Source: Epsilonproteobacteria bacterium tcs-49 (GTDB taxonomy: Bacteria > Campylobacterota > Campylobacteria > Campylobacterales > Sulfurovaceae). Taken from it: DNA of 64,000 bases. The notes under the pieces are model-generated. The model was not told where the DNA came from and did no database searches. It saw nothing but the letters and a program-made list of their open reading frames with translations. Positions 45,292 to 54,780 of this stretch are shown here, in pieces. The position numbers were made by a program, and so were the translations under genes. The stretch's first letter is position 1. Every line of letters begins with the position of its first letter. Location: assembly GCA_002049495.1 (NCBI GenBank), contig LLYS01000010.1, forward strand, positions 1 through 64,000. The letters are read 5' to 3'.

Positions 45292-45849
45292 ATGAAAAAG
45301 ATTGTCTCAACTGCCCTGCTGGCAACGTCGATTCTCTTTGCAGCGGACGCCGCGGTGGTACAAAAAGCGAAACAGAGTATGATGGAGCTTGGGAAAACCC
45401 TTAAAGGCGAACTCAAGCAAAAATTCAAAGAGGACCCCAGCGGTTTAAAAGCGGTGGAGTACTGTGCCAATCAGGCGCAGAAATTGACAAAGGAGGTCAA
45501 TGCCCGTCTTGATTCGGACGTGAAGGTGCGCAGAACGGCACTGAAATACCGAAGCGAGCACAATGAACCCTCCATTCAGGATATAAACGTGATGGATGAT
45601 TTCCAGCACCGCATCGAAAATCTGAACCAAAGCCCTAAAAAGATGATGAAGGTAGTTGAAACAAAAGAGAAATACTTCGTTTACAAAGCTCTGGGTGTCG
45701 GCAAGCCCTGCTTGAAATGCCACGGGGACGTTAACAAGATCGATAGCAGGATTTTAAACGTTCTCAATGAAAACTACCCCTATGACCGAGCCAGAAACTT
45801 CAAACTCGGCGAGTTCCGCGGTGCTATCGTAGCGGAGATCGAAAAGTAG
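45292..45849 (+). CDS. Periplasmic Tll0287-like (DUF3365) c-type heme protein
   Basis: 185 aa. A cleavable signal peptide ends near residue 20 (AADA). The mature domain matches the DUF3365 fold also found as the sensor of the chemoreceptor at 15-17 kb. Heme-binding CLKCH lies near residue 142. It was probably exported to bind a c-type heme with an open site for a redox or gas ligand. AAAGGAGTGGGT precedes the ATG. It is divergent from the PAS-GGDEF gene; the 157-base gap holds AT-rich promoter DNA. Confidence 0.85.
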   Translation: MKKIVSTALLATSILFAADAAVVQKAKQSMMELGKTLKGELKQKFKEDPSGLKAVEYCANQAQKLTKEVNARLDSDVKVRRTALKYRSEHNEPSIQDINVMDDFQHRIENLNQSPKKMMKVVETKEKYFVYKALGVGKPCLKCHGDVNKIDSRILNVLNENYPYDRARNFKLGEFRGAIVAEIEK

Positions 45850-45850
45850 G

Positions 45851-46141
45851 TTACTTTTTGGGCTCTTCACCCTCCGTGGAGAGCCACTGGCTTTGTGAAT
45901 GGTTCATGAAGCTGTATTGGCGTTTAAACTCATACTCGTCAAAAATAAATCGAAAACTTTCCATATACTCTTTAACGATGGTATAGGCTTTGTTGATCCG
46001 GGCAAACTCTTCGGGATCGCCGCCGCGGTCGGGATGGTGACGCAGGGAGAGTTCGCGGTATTCGCGCTTGAGGTCATCCATACTGCTTTTTGAAAGCAGA
46101 TTCAGCGTCTTTACCGCCCATTGGAGTTCTTCGTAGGTCAC
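45851..46141 (-). CDS. Small DnaJ-domain protein
   Basis: 96 aa. J domain with LKREYRELSLRHHPDRGG containing the HPD motif that stimulates DnaK ATPase. No Gly/Phe or zinc region, so it is a specialised J protein. The C-terminal tail is short and polar. It ends two bases from the convergent DUF3365 gene and follows typA. Confidence 0.85.
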   Translation of the reverse strand: MTYEELQWAVKTLNLLSKSSMDDLKREYRELSLRHHPDRGGDPEEFARINKAYTIVKEYMESFRFIFDEYEFKRQYSFMNHSQSQWLSTEGEEPKK

Positions 46142-46174
46142 GCAACAACCTTTGCGCCCGAGGGCGCTTTCGGG

Positions 46175-47983
46175 TTACTTTTTCGACTGCTTCGCCGCGC
46201 GCTTACGATCGTGGGGGTTGAGCAGCTTCTTACGCACACGGATATTTTTGGGCGTTACCTCCACCAACTCGTCATCTTCGATCCACTCCAGTGCGCGCTC
46301 CAGGTTCATATCCCTTGGCGGAACCAGTTTGATCGCGTCGTCGTTGCCCGCCGAACGCATATTGGTCAACTGCTTGCCCTTAAGCGGATTGACTTCCAGA
46401 TCGCCCGCTTTGGCGTTTTCGCCGATAATCATCCCCTCATACACTTTGGTTTGGGGCTCGATAAAGAGTACGCCGCGGTCTTGCAGGTTAAACAGCGAAT
46501 ACGCGATCGCGTCGCCGTTTTCTTTGGAGATCAAAGCTCCCCGGCTTCGGCTTTCCACTTCGCCGATAAAGGCGCGGTATTCCAAAAAGGAGTGGTTCAT
46601 CACCCCTTCACCTTTGGTATCGGTCAAAAATTCGCTTCTTAGCCCGATCAATCCCCGTGCGGGAATTTCAAACTCGATACGGTTGGTGCCATCGGGCATG
46701 GTGGTCATCCCCTGCATGGTCGCTTTCCGCTTCCCGAGCTTTTCGATCACCGTACCGCCGTGCTCTTCGGGCACGTCGATCACGAGGTGTTCATAGGGCT
46801 CCATCTTCACGCCGTTTTCCTCTTTGATCACCACTTCGGGTCTGGAGATATTAAATTCAAACCCTTCCCGGCGCATATTTTCCGCCAAGATCGCGATCTG
46901 CAACTCCCCCCGGCCGGAGACTTTGTATGTCCCCTCCTCCAGGATCTCCAGCTTCATAGCGATGTTGGTCTCCATCTCCTTTTCCAAGCGGTCGCGCAGC
47001 TTGTTTGACGTGACGTGATCGCCCTCCTGCCCCGCCAGCGGCGAATCGTTCGCGGAAAAGACGACCGAGAGCGTGGGTTCTTCGATATGCAAAGGATCAA
47101 GGGGCATGGGGTTGTCTTTATCCACCAAAGAATCCCCCACGTCGATATCGTCAAAGCCTGCGATCGCACAGATATCGCCGCAGCTTGCCTCATCGATCTC
47201 GATACGTTCAAGCCCTAAAAAGCCGATCAGTTTCCGCACGCGGCCTTTGACCTTTTCGCCGTCGGCCTTGGCCAGCAGGACCTCCTGCCCCTTTTTCAGC
47301 GTTCCGTTAAAGATCCGCGCTACCCCGATACGTCCGACGTAGTTATCGTAATCAAGGGTAAATACTTGCGATTGGGTATGCTCCTCTTCGCTGCCGCTGG
47401 GGCTTGGCACGTTTTCCAAAATCACTTCAAACAGCGGCGTCATGTTTTCGGGCTCATCTTCCAACCCGTGCTTGGCGAACCCGTTTTTCGCAGAAGCGTA
47501 GATGACGGGAAAATCCAGCTGCTCGTCATCGGCATCCAGCGCCACGAGCAGATCGAACACTTCATCCACCACGCGCTCGGCGTCGGCTGCGGGTTTGTCG
47601 ATCTTGTTGACTACGACGATGGGGCGAAGTCCCAATGAAAGCGCTTTTTTCAAAACGAACTTGGTCTGGGGCATGACCCCCTCTTGCGCGTCAACGAGCA
47701 GTAAAACGCCATCGACCATCTTCAGCACCCGCTCCACTTCGCCGCCGAAATCCGCGTGTCCCGGGGTATCGATGATGTTGATCTTGTAATCGTTGTACTT
47801 GATCGCCGTATTTTTTGAAAGGATGGTGATCCCGCGCTCCTTTTCGATGTCGTCGCTGTCCATCATCCGGTCGGCCAGCTCGGCTCTTTCGTCAAAGGTA
47901 CCCGATTGCTTCAACAATTCATCCACAAGGGTGGTTTTTCCATGGTCAACGTGGGCGATGACCGCAATATTCTTTTTTTTCAA
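46175..47983 (-). CDS. typA: Ribosome-associated GTPase TypA/BipA
   Basis: 602 aa translational GTPase that aids 50S assembly and stress growth. G1 [10 protein letters not shown]2 KERGITI, G3 [13 protein letters not shown]4 NKIDKP; domain III/V motifs [20 protein letters not shown] and the BipA-specific C-terminal domain with [14 protein letters not shown]. Normal length. The start is TTG with AGGATACAG upstream. Confidence 0.96.
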   Translation of the reverse strand: MKKKNIAVIAHVDHGKTTLVDELLKQSGTFDERAELADRMMDSDDIEKERGITILSKNTAIKYNDYKINIIDTPGHADFGGEVERVLKMVDGVLLLVDAQEGVMPQTKFVLKKALSLGLRPIVVVNKIDKPAADAERVVDEVFDLLVALDADDEQLDFPVIYASAKNGFAKHGLEDEPENMTPLFEVILENVPSPSGSEEEHTQSQVFTLDYDNYVGRIGVARIFNGTLKKGQEVLLAKADGEKVKGRVRKLIGFLGLERIEIDEASCGDICAIAGFDDIDVGDSLVDKDNPMPLDPLHIEEPTLSVVFSANDSPLAGQEGDHVTSNKLRDRLEKEMETNIAMKLEILEEGTYKVSGRGELQIAILAENMRREGFEFNISRPEVVIKEENGVKMEPYEHLVIDVPEEHGGTVIEKLGKRKATMQGMTTMPDGTNRIEFEIPARGLIGLRSEFLTDTKGEGVMNHSFLEYRAFIGEVESRSRGALISKENGDAIAYSLFNLQDRGVLFIEPQTKVYEGMIIGENAKAGDLEVNPLKGKQLTNMRSAGNDDAIKLVPPRDMNLERALEWIEDDELVEVTPKNIRVRKKLLNPHDRKRAAKQSKK

Positions 47984-48029
47984 AATCTGTATCCTGTTTT
48001 CTTAGAGTTATTGGGGGTATTATACCAAA

Positions 48030-48992
48030 TCATTCTTTGCTCCACAATCTCTTATTGAGTTCAAACTGCTCTACGACCCCTATACACAGCTGTAGCACCT
48101 CCACAAACTCCCTGATAAAACCAAACTCTTTGAGGGAGTGAAAAAGCCCCGGTTCGAAACTGTCTTTGCCGTATGAGATCGCGATATATACCTGCCCGTC
48201 GTTAAAGCTCAGATAGATCGGTACCCCCGCTTGCCTGCGAAGGTGCAGGATCTGCTCCATAAACGTATGGGTCAAAATGTAGCGGGCGTGGATCTGGTCG
48301 TCACCGTAGACGACAAAATGCTTTTCAAACTCGGGGTGGTCCAGTCGGATCAGGTCGCCGTACGCTTTGTTGATACTTTGAAAAAATCCGCCCAGCGTCC
48401 CGAACAGCCGTTCGGCGCTGTCTGGCAGTACGAACAGTTCCCCTTTGGTGTGTTTCTTAAACCCGGCCGTGAAAAAGATGCCGCGAAAGACGGTATGCCA
48501 GACGGTTTTGTTTTTCTGTCTGGTTTTATACTGCACATACAGATCGGAAAACTCCAACTGCGTTTTGCCAAGCTTGCCGAAGATATGGTCATTGCCCCGG
48601 TAACGGTCGATGTTTTGCTTGAAGATTTGACTTTTTTCAAAGCGCCGGCGCGAAACTGACCCTTCGGGCATATAGTGCAACCCGGGATCGATAAAGGTGA
48701 TCAGCCGCTCAAAGATGCGGGTTTTAAACTGCTTTTGAAATCTTTTTTGCAGATATCTGTAACCAAAGCCAAGCACGCCGGCTACCGCTGCGACGGCAAA
48801 AACGATCCCTTCCAGATTGGTGCCGTCGGCGCGCTTAAGCAGCGAAATCAGTGCCATCGCCGCAAGCACCGCAAAAAGGCTTCCGTAGGTTAAAAAGCGG
48901 TTTTTAAGTTCCAGACGTTTCTGCTCCAGCTCCTCTATGGCGGGGAAGAGTTCCCTGTAGTAATACTCGTAAACGTCGCTTTTTGGAGGCAT
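48030..48992 (-). CDS. DUF3137 membrane protein
   Basis: 320 aa. Two membrane helices (about 33-52 and 62-80) near the N-terminus and a large soluble C-terminal domain, probably cytoplasmic. DUF3137 features include FSDLYVQYKTRQKNK and FEKHFVVYGDDQIHARYILTHTFMEQIL (residues about 215-245). Function unknown; the family typically neighbours lemA. It starts four bases after lemA ends and is translationally coupled. Confidence 0.85.
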   Translation of the reverse strand: MPPKSDVYEYYYRELFPAIEELEQKRLELKNRFLTYGSLFAVLAAMALISLLKRADGTNLEGIVFAVAAVAGVLGFGYRYLQKRFQKQFKTRIFERLITFIDPGLHYMPEGSVSRRRFEKSQIFKQNIDRYRGNDHIFGKLGKTQLEFSDLYVQYKTRQKNKTVWHTVFRGIFFTAGFKKHTKGELFVLPDSAERLFGTLGGFFQSINKAYGDLIRLDHPEFEKHFVVYGDDQIHARYILTHTFMEQILHLRRQAGVPIYLSFNDGQVYIAISYGKDSFEPGLFHSLKEFGFIREFVEVLQLCIGVVEQFELNKRLWSKE

Positions 48993-48995
48993 GCT

Positions 48996-49550
48996 TTAGC
49001 GGTTAAACAGGCCGTTGACATCCGGGGCTTTGCGCTCGACATCTTCGGCTTCATATACCCCTTTACGCTTGTAGCCCATCATATTTGCCAAAATATTGGT
49101 GGGAAACATTTCAATGGCGTTGTTGTAATCGGTCACGGCTTGGTTAAACGCCCGTCTTGCGGCGGAGATTTGGGATTCGAGTTCATGCAGGGTTTTTTGC
49201 ATATGGATAAAGTTTTCGTTCGCTTTGAGTTCGGGGTAGGCTTCGACGTTGACCATCAAGCCTCCAAGGGCGGTGGAAAGTTTGGCGTTTAACTCCATCG
49301 TTTTATCCTGGGAGTCGCTTCGCATCGCCTGGGCACGCATCCCCGTAACCTCCTCGAGCGTTTGGCGCTCATGGTCGGCGTACCGCTTTACCGTCGCTAC
49401 GAGATTGGGGATCAGATCGTAGCGCTTTTTCAGCAGCGCATCGATGCCCGCGTAGATATTATCGACCTGGTTTTTTCTATTGATCAGAAAGTTATACAGC
49501 AACCCGGCGATAACGCCGAGGATTGCCGCTGCGATGATCCATGGAGACAT
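48996..49550 (-). CDS. LemA family protein
   Basis: 184 aa. One N-terminal membrane helix (about 3-22) followed by a long four-helix domain. Family signature NQVDNIYAGIDALLKKRYDLIPNLV (in part) and MLNAKLS-type central region, ending with FPTNILANMMGYKRK. LemA proteins are membrane anchored with an outward-facing helical domain and unknown function. Paired with DUF3137. Confidence 0.9.
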   Translation of the reverse strand: MSPWIIAAAILGVIAGLLYNFLINRKNQVDNIYAGIDALLKKRYDLIPNLVATVKRYADHERQTLEEVTGMRAQAMRSDSQDKTMELNAKLSTALGGLMVNVEAYPELKANENFIHMQKTLHELESQISAARRAFNQAVTDYNNAIEMFPTNILANMMGYKRKGVYEAEDVERKAPDVNGLFNR

Positions 49551-49591
49551 TGGCGATCCTTGAAAAGATGATCACCTATTGTAGCATAAAC

Positions 49592-50695
49592 TTATTGCAG
49601 GTAGTACTCCTCCACAAGCTCGGTGTAATCGTCAAACCAGAGCGCTTCGGGGTTTCTTTTATATACCATCACCTTGCCGCGATCCTTCGCCTCCGCGGCT
49701 CTGTGGTAGCGAAACAGTATATTCTCCTCGGTCATGCCCAGCACTTCGATCTTGCCCGTTTTATGGCTCATCACAAAGCGCGCTCTGCCCGCAAGACCGC
49801 TGGTTTGCACCCTGGCCTTTTCAAAGAGCGTACTGATCTCTTCGATGGGCATGGTATAGGGTTCGTTGCCCAGCGTCGGGCGTACGCCAAAGATATAGTA
49901 CGGCGGTACGCCGATTTCGGAGAGTTTTTCAAACATGGTTTTAAGCGCCTCCACGTCATCGTTGATCCCGCGCAGCATCGGCGTCTGGTTGGTACAGATA
50001 GCCCCGGCTTCGATCAACCGGTGGATCCCCTTGATCGCCTCTTCGGTCAACTCGTTGGGGTGGGTAAAGTGGTTCATAAAGTAGATTTTTTTCTCGGGCG
50101 TGGAAAACTCTTTGATCATCTCCATCAAAGAATCGTCGTTGATAAATCGATAGGGATTAAACGCCGTCATCTTGGTACCGAAACGGATGATTTTAACGTG
50201 GTCGATTGCGCGCAGCTGCTCGATCAGGGGGCGGATCTTTTTTGTCGACGCCACCAATGCGTCGCCGCCGGTGATGAGTACGTTGGTGATCTCTTTATGG
50301 GCTTTGATATATTCGATCGCTTCGCTCAGGTCCCGCACCGTGTCGTCGTTGTCGTTCATAAACAGACGCTTTCTAAAACAGTAGCGGCAGTATGCCCCGC
50401 ACACGTCGTTAAAAAGGATCAAGGCGGTATCGCTGTATTTGTGCTCCAGCCCCTTTGCTTTGGTATAGGTATGCTCCCCCGAGGCGTCCAGCTCGCCCCA
50501 TTCGCTAAGCTCATCCTCACGGGGAATCACAAGCTTTCGCAGGGGATCATCGGGGTTGTCCCAATCGATCAAATTGTTATAGTAGTCGTTGGAGCGGAAA
50601 ACAAACTTCCGTTCGACGGGTTGGAGCGCTTCTATCTCCTCTGGGGACAGCTGCTCGATCTTTTTTACTTTGGTCATATATCTTACATTGGCCAT
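49592..50695 (-). CDS. KamA-family radical SAM protein (lysine 2,3-aminomutase-like)
   Basis: 367 aa. The 4Fe-4S motif is CGAYCRYC (Cys 99, 103, 106), followed by LITGGDALV and RFGTKMTAFNPYRF. Members move an amino group between carbons 2 and 3 of lysine or related amino acids using PLP. The usual glycine-rich PLP-lysine loop is reduced to SHKTGKIEVLG, so the substrate may differ from lysine. AAGGAGAGAT precedes the ATG. No clear pathway partner is adjacent. Confidence 0.8.
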   Translation of the reverse strand: MANVRYMTKVKKIEQLSPEEIEALQPVERKFVFRSNDYYNNLIDWDNPDDPLRKLVIPREDELSEWGELDASGEHTYTKAKGLEHKYSDTALILFNDVCGAYCRYCFRKRLFMNDNDDTVRDLSEAIEYIKAHKEITNVLITGGDALVASTKKIRPLIEQLRAIDHVKIIRFGTKMTAFNPYRFINDDSLMEMIKEFSTPEKKIYFMNHFTHPNELTEEAIKGIHRLIEAGAICTNQTPMLRGINDDVEALKTMFEKLSEIGVPPYYIFGVRPTLGNEPYTMPIEEISTLFEKARVQTSGLAGRARFVMSHKTGKIEVLGMTEENILFRYHRAAEAKDRGKVMVYKRNPEALWFDDYTELVEEYYLQ

Positions 50696-50851
50696 ATCTC
50701 TCCTTGGTGGTGTTCTCTTACCGATTTTTATATAAATTCCGTGGTTATAACAAATTTCGCCTTAAGGTGCTCAGCGCATCGGTCGCTACTGTGGGCAAAT
50801 AAGCTTGCTATAATTTTGATGCCCTGTTTTCGGGCCTTCGCTACCTTGGCG

Positions 50852-52585
50852 CTACTCTATACCAAAGCCCATCGCTTTCTCGTTTTCAAACTCGCTTCCA
50901 AGCTCTTTTTTGATCTCGGCTTTAAAATCGTTCATCTTAAAGACCGACTCTTCGCGAACGGCGACGCTATAGGCGGTATTTTTCAAAATCAGATTGATTT
51001 GACCGCCGGTGAGTGCGTATTTTGCCAACTCTTCGATACAAAACCCCTCCTCGTAATCGGCGTTTTCGGGCAGCATCAACTGCCACAGCCGGATACGCTG
51101 TTCATACCCGGGTTTTTTAAACTCCAGTTTGTAGTTAAAGCGGCGGGAAAAGGCTTTGTCCAGGTTTTGCAGCAGGTTTGTCGTCGCGATCAGGATCCCT
51201 TCGAACTTTTCGATCTGTTCTAAAAAGATGTTTTGCATCTGGTTATACATTTTATCCGTAGAGTGCCCTACGCCGCCCCGCGAACTCAGAAACTGATCCG
51301 CTTCGTTTAAAAGCAGTACCGGTTCGCTTTTGGACTTTTTGCACAGATCGTTGTAGGTATCGAAGATGGAGCGCACGTTCTTTTCGCTTTCGCCTACGTA
51401 CTGGCTGAGGATTTTGGAACAATCAAAGCTCAGTACCGCGCGTCTGAGCGATTTGGCCAGCGAATACGCGGTCAAAGTCTTGCCCGTACCGGGGCTGCCG
51501 TAAAAGATGATGCGCGCATCCACGTTTTTGCGCTCCTTGACCCCCCACTCCTTAAGCTTTTTATGCACCTCTTTATCCATCTGTTTTAAAATGGTATCGA
51601 GCGTTTTTCGGGTATCTTGGTGCAGCACCACGTCGTCGATGGTGGTTTTTGGCTCGATATATTCAAACATATCCTGCTCTTTGACCAGGGCGTTGAGCTT
51701 GAGTTTGCCCACCTTCTTTTTCTTTTGGGGGTGCATGATATCTTGCAGCACCTCCTCGTCGATAAAGAAGCTGCGGCTGATCCCGCCGAAGGGGTTGAGG
51801 ATTTCATCGTAATTGATCAGATTCTGCGCGATCAGTTTGGAGCCGTCCTCAAGCAGCGCGCGGTTTTTGATCCGCTCATACTCATCATGGCTGACGATCT
51901 CGATGAGTGAATTCATCTCCCGCAGATTGCCCTCGTTGCCCGCGTACTCTTCACGAAGCAGGGCCAAAAAGATGATCTGCTCCTTTTCGTCAAGCTGGTT
52001 TTTTTTGAAAAACTCTTCGACGATAATCTTTTCGCTGCTTTGTTCCAGCCGCTGACAAATACGCTTTTTTAAAAGGGTCAGCTTGTTTTTGAGGCGGTTG
52101 ATATTGGGGGCGTCCTCGTTGTAATTGGAGCGCAGGTTGGTCAACTGTACCAAAAGCTCCACTCTGAAAAACTGATCCTGCAGATACTCCAGGTGGTCGG
52201 TATAGGGTTTCACGTCAGGCAGCGCCATCTCCAAGCTGCCGTCTTCAAGCAGCTTTAAAAAGGTGGTGCTTAAGCCCACGTTGGTATTGAGCAGCTCCAG
52301 CTTGGAGACTTCATCCACCTTCGCCTGCACGAAATTGACCTGTACCAGCCATCCCAGATCGATGAGGCTTTTGATCAGATCGATCTTTTGCAGGTATTCG
52401 TAGTCGGCTTTATACAGTGCCTGCAAAATATCCAGTACCACCGAATCTTCGCTGCCGTCGATATAGCGCAGGGTCAAAAACTGCAGTACCTGAGCCTGTT
52501 CGACGCTGCAACCCAGATCTTTAAAAATTTTCGTTTTCTCTACGTCGTCGCTTTTTACAAATTCGATTAAATATTCCAATGTCAC
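50852..52585 (-). CDS. AAA+ ATPase with long N-terminal helical domain
   Basis: 577 aa. Residues 1-340 are helical with no recognised motif. The AAA+ module has Walker A GSPGTGKT (363-370), Walker B LLLNEAD, where the usual Asp is Asn427 next to Glu428, sensor 1 in IATTNLL and Arg-finger-type SRRFNYK. A single AAA domain of the ClpX/p97-like type, perhaps a remodelling enzyme. Variants with NEAD are known in this group. It ends two bases from nfo upstream and is likely cotranscribed with it. Confidence 0.8.
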   Translation of the reverse strand: MTLEYLIEFVKSDDVEKTKIFKDLGCSVEQAQVLQFLTLRYIDGSEDSVVLDILQALYKADYEYLQKIDLIKSLIDLGWLVQVNFVQAKVDEVSKLELLNTNVGLSTTFLKLLEDGSLEMALPDVKPYTDHLEYLQDQFFRVELLVQLTNLRSNYNEDAPNINRLKNKLTLLKKRICQRLEQSSEKIIVEEFFKKNQLDEKEQIIFLALLREEYAGNEGNLREMNSLIEIVSHDEYERIKNRALLEDGSKLIAQNLINYDEILNPFGGISRSFFIDEEVLQDIMHPQKKKKVGKLKLNALVKEQDMFEYIEPKTTIDDVVLHQDTRKTLDTILKQMDKEVHKKLKEWGVKERKNVDARIIFYGSPGTGKTLTAYSLAKSLRRAVLSFDCSKILSQYVGESEKNVRSIFDTYNDLCKKSKSEPVLLLNEADQFLSSRGGVGHSTDKMYNQMQNIFLEQIEKFEGILIATTNLLQNLDKAFSRRFNYKLEFKKPGYEQRIRLWQLMLPENADYEEGFCIEELAKYALTGGQINLILKNTAYSVAVREESVFKMNDFKAEIKKELGSEFENEKAMGFGIE

Positions 52586-52587
52586 TC

Positions 52588-53433
52588 CTACTGCTCTACC
52601 AGATCATACAGCGCTTTGATCTCTTGATCCCAGATCGTGTCGTCGATGGTTTCAAGCACCATGGGGATATCATCCATGCGCGGATCGTTCATGATAAATC
52701 CAAACGCATCCCAGCCGATCTCGCCCTGACCCAGACTGTGGTGGCGATCCTTTTTGCTGCCAAGGGGCGGTTTGGAATCGTTCAGGTGCATCCCCATCAA
52801 ATATTTTGCCCCGACGATGCGGTCAAACTCATCCATCGTTTTCTCATAGGCCTCTTTGGTGCGCAGATCATACCCTGCGACGAAGGTGTGGCAGGTATCC
52901 AGGCATACGCCCATGCGCGACTTGTCCTCGACCCTATCGATGATATACGCCAGATGCTCGAATTTATAGCCCAGATTGCTGCCCTGTCCCGCGGTATTTT
53001 CGATGACAAGACTCACCCCTTCGGTTTGATCCAGGACTTTGTTGCAGTTTTCGGCGATGATATCCATGCACTGCTCTTCGCTGATCTGCTTGAGGTGGCT
53101 GCCGGGGTGAAAGTTGATCCGATCCAATCCAAGCTGCTCACAGCGCTGCACCTCGTCCAAAAAGGCGTTGAGGGATTTTTCCCGCTTGTCGGCTTCGGGG
53201 TGGCCCAGATTGATCAGATAACTGTCGTGGGGCAAAACGTGCTTGGGGGCGATGCCGCTTTCTTCGAGGGCTTTTTTAAACTTGTCGATGGTTTTGGCGT
53301 CATAGGGTTTTGCATCCCAGCGCCGCTGGTTTTTGGTAAATAGCGCAAAAGCTTTTGCGCCGATAGCCTGTGCGTTTTTCGGGGCGTTGAAAACGCCGCC
53401 GCTGCTGCTGACGTGTGCTCCTACAAATTTCAT
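52588..53433 (-). CDS. nfo: Deoxyribonuclease IV (AP endonuclease, Nfo)
   Basis: 281 aa TIM-barrel enzyme that cuts 5' to abasic sites. Trinuclear zinc ligands are in [68 protein letters not shown] (His-rich, residues about 205-230) and VLETID. Base-excision repair. It follows the lipoprotein gene by 12 bases and precedes the AAA+ gene. Confidence 0.96.
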   Translation of the reverse strand: MKFVGAHVSSSGGVFNAPKNAQAIGAKAFALFTKNQRRWDAKPYDAKTIDKFKKALEESGIAPKHVLPHDSYLINLGHPEADKREKSLNAFLDEVQRCEQLGLDRINFHPGSHLKQISEEQCMDIIAENCNKVLDQTEGVSLVIENTAGQGSNLGYKFEHLAYIIDRVEDKSRMGVCLDTCHTFVAGYDLRTKEAYEKTMDEFDRIVGAKYLMGMHLNDSKPPLGSKKDRHHSLGQGEIGWDAFGFIMNDPRMDDIPMVLETIDDTIWDQEIKALYDLVEQ

Positions 53434-53445
53434 TCACTCTATCCT

Positions 53446-53925
53446 TTACTCAATATTTCGTATCTTGATCAAAATGTTGTTTTTTCTATCGTGGAATCGT
53501 ACCATATCTTTCGTAACACTATAGAGTATATCAAAGTCCGCATCGCTGATCTCTTGGACAAACCCCTCGCCGGTACCGCTTTTTCCCCGGCTTTGCATCA
53601 GTTCCCGTCCCAAAAAGATTTGACGGATCGTCTCCTTTGGATAGCCGGGATGCAGGTATTTCCGGTTGAAAACACCGTAATCGTAGCAAAAACCTTCCAT
53701 ACACGCTTTCTTCCCCAGTTTTAAAGTCAATACCGGAGTGGCGAGTTTATATATTTGCGCTTTGACTTCCCTTTCGTCACTGTAGATAAAACCCATATCC
53801 GCATACTTGATTGCCGGGGTCTTCATCACGATATAGGCGCTGCGCTTATGCGCATACTGCTTCATGCCGCAGCCGCCGAAGAAAAAAACGATACTCAGCA
53901 GCAAAATAAAAAAGGGTAAACGCAC
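53446..53925 (-). CDS. Lipoprotein of unknown function
   Basis: 159 aa from the GTG at 53925, which has AAAGGAGAGGTT just upstream. Signal peptide with lipobox FFGGC near residue 20. The mature part has a Cys pair (KKACMEGFCYDYG) and no family motif that I recognise. A longer in-frame start at 53961 would add 12 residues before the signal and is less likely. First gene of the nfo-AAA run. Confidence 0.7.
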   Translation of the reverse strand: MRLPFFILLLSIVFFFGGCGMKQYAHKRSAYIVMKTPAIKYADMGFIYSDEREVKAQIYKLATPVLTLKLGKKACMEGFCYDYGVFNRKYLHPGYPKETIRQIFLGRELMQSRGKSGTGEGFVQEISDADFDILYSVTKDMVRFHDRKNNILIKIRNIE

Positions 53926-53990
53926 AACCTCTCCTTTGATTGATTTCCCCCAATCATACACAATTTAATGTTTATTTAAGTTTAAATGAG

Positions 53991-53996
53991 TATAAT
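53991..53996 (+). promoter_or_regulatory. -10 element of the tRNA-Glu pair
   Basis: TATAAT twenty bases upstream of the first tRNA-Glu in a very AT-rich stretch. It would drive both tRNA genes. Confidence 0.6.
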
Positions 53997-54015
53997 TTCG
54001 TCACATTTTATGAAT

Positions 54016-54090
54016 GGCCCCTTCGTCTAGCGGTTAGGACCCATGGTTTTCATCCATGTAACAGGAGTTCGATTCTCCTAGGGGTCACCA
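54016..54090 (+). tRNA. tRNA-Glu (TTC), copy 1
   Basis: Acceptor GGCCCCT pairs with AGGGGTC (one G-U pair), anticodon loop TTTTCAT with anticodon TTC, T loop TTCGATT, discriminator A, CCA encoded. It reads GAA and GAG. Identical in all 75 bases to the next copy. Confidence 0.97.
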
Positions 54091-54114
54091 TCATAAAAGT
54101 ATATTCACCTGAGT

Positions 54115-54189
54115 GGCCCCTTCGTCTAGCGGTTAGGACCCATGGTTTTCATCCATGTAACAGGAGTTCGATTCTCCTAGGGGTCACCA
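54115..54189 (+). tRNA. tRNA-Glu (TTC), copy 2
   Basis: Exact 75-base copy of the tRNA-Glu at 54016, 99 bases downstream, with a 24-base unrelated spacer. Tandem duplication within one transcription unit. The plus strand after it runs into the convergent rnhB with no obvious terminator. Confidence 0.97.
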
Positions 54190-54225
54190 CTTACTTTCTC
54201 CTCTTAATAAATGAACTCAACCAGT

Positions 54226-54774
54226 TTAGAATAAACTTTTTTGGCGGAGAGACTTGATCACGACGCTTTTGCGATGAACGTCGCTGTAGCCGTGGGCTTC
54301 GATCTCCGCGATATGCTTTTTCGTAATATAACCCTTGTGCCCTTTAAAATCATACTGCGGATACCGCTTTGCGATACTCTCCATATAGCGATCTCTGGTC
54401 ACCTTCGCCAGGACACTCGCCGCACTGATATTTTGTTCTTTCAAATCGCCCTTGATCATCGTTTCCAATCCGCACACGCCGAAGCTGCTGTTGCCGTCAA
54501 AGATATAGCGCTTGGCATCAAGCTTCTCCATGATTTGACAAAGGGAGCTTACGATCGCCTTGGACAATCCTATTGCATCTATTGTATCGTTGTGGGTCGT
54601 GACAATTTCATAATCGCAGTTGTCTATGATAGTATCGAAAAGCTGTTCACGCTTTTTCGGGGTAAGTTTTTTTGAATCGGTAAGTCCCTCTACGGGGGTG
54701 TGTAAAATCGCGCCTGCTACCACCAAAGGGCCCGCGACGGGCCCCCTGCCGGCTTCATCAATACCGCAGATCAC
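54226..54774 (-). CDS. rnhB: Ribonuclease HII
   Basis: 182 aa. Removes ribonucleotides from DNA-RNA hybrids. Catalytic motif CGIDEAGRGPVAGPLV at the start (Asp, Glu), further Asp in IFDGNSSFG and ASVLAKVTRDRYM with the last acidic site. Normal length. It follows glnA by six bases on the minus strand and converges with the tRNA-Glu pair. Confidence 0.95.
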   Translation of the reverse strand: MICGIDEAGRGPVAGPLVVAGAILHTPVEGLTDSKKLTPKKREQLFDTIIDNCDYEIVTTHNDTIDAIGLSKAIVSSLCQIMEKLDAKRYIFDGNSSFGVCGLETMIKGDLKEQNISAASVLAKVTRDRYMESIAKRYPQYDFKGHKGYITKKHIAEIEAHGYSDVHRKSVVIKSLRQKSLF

Positions 54775-54780
54775 GGATGA

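Noticed and set aside
50809-50814. TATAAT on the plus strand between kamA-like and AAA+ genes
   Set aside because: No plus-strand gene follows. The region is AT rich, so a chance match or weak antisense promoter is more likely.
49541-51223. Plus-strand open frame of 560 codons
   Set aside because: It runs antisense across the KamA-like and AAA+ genes and their spacer, has no family similarity, and both minus-strand genes are clearly real.
53940-54257. Plus-strand open frame with an internal repeat of about 33 residues
   Set aside because: The repeat is the translation of the two identical tRNA-Glu genes, not a protein.
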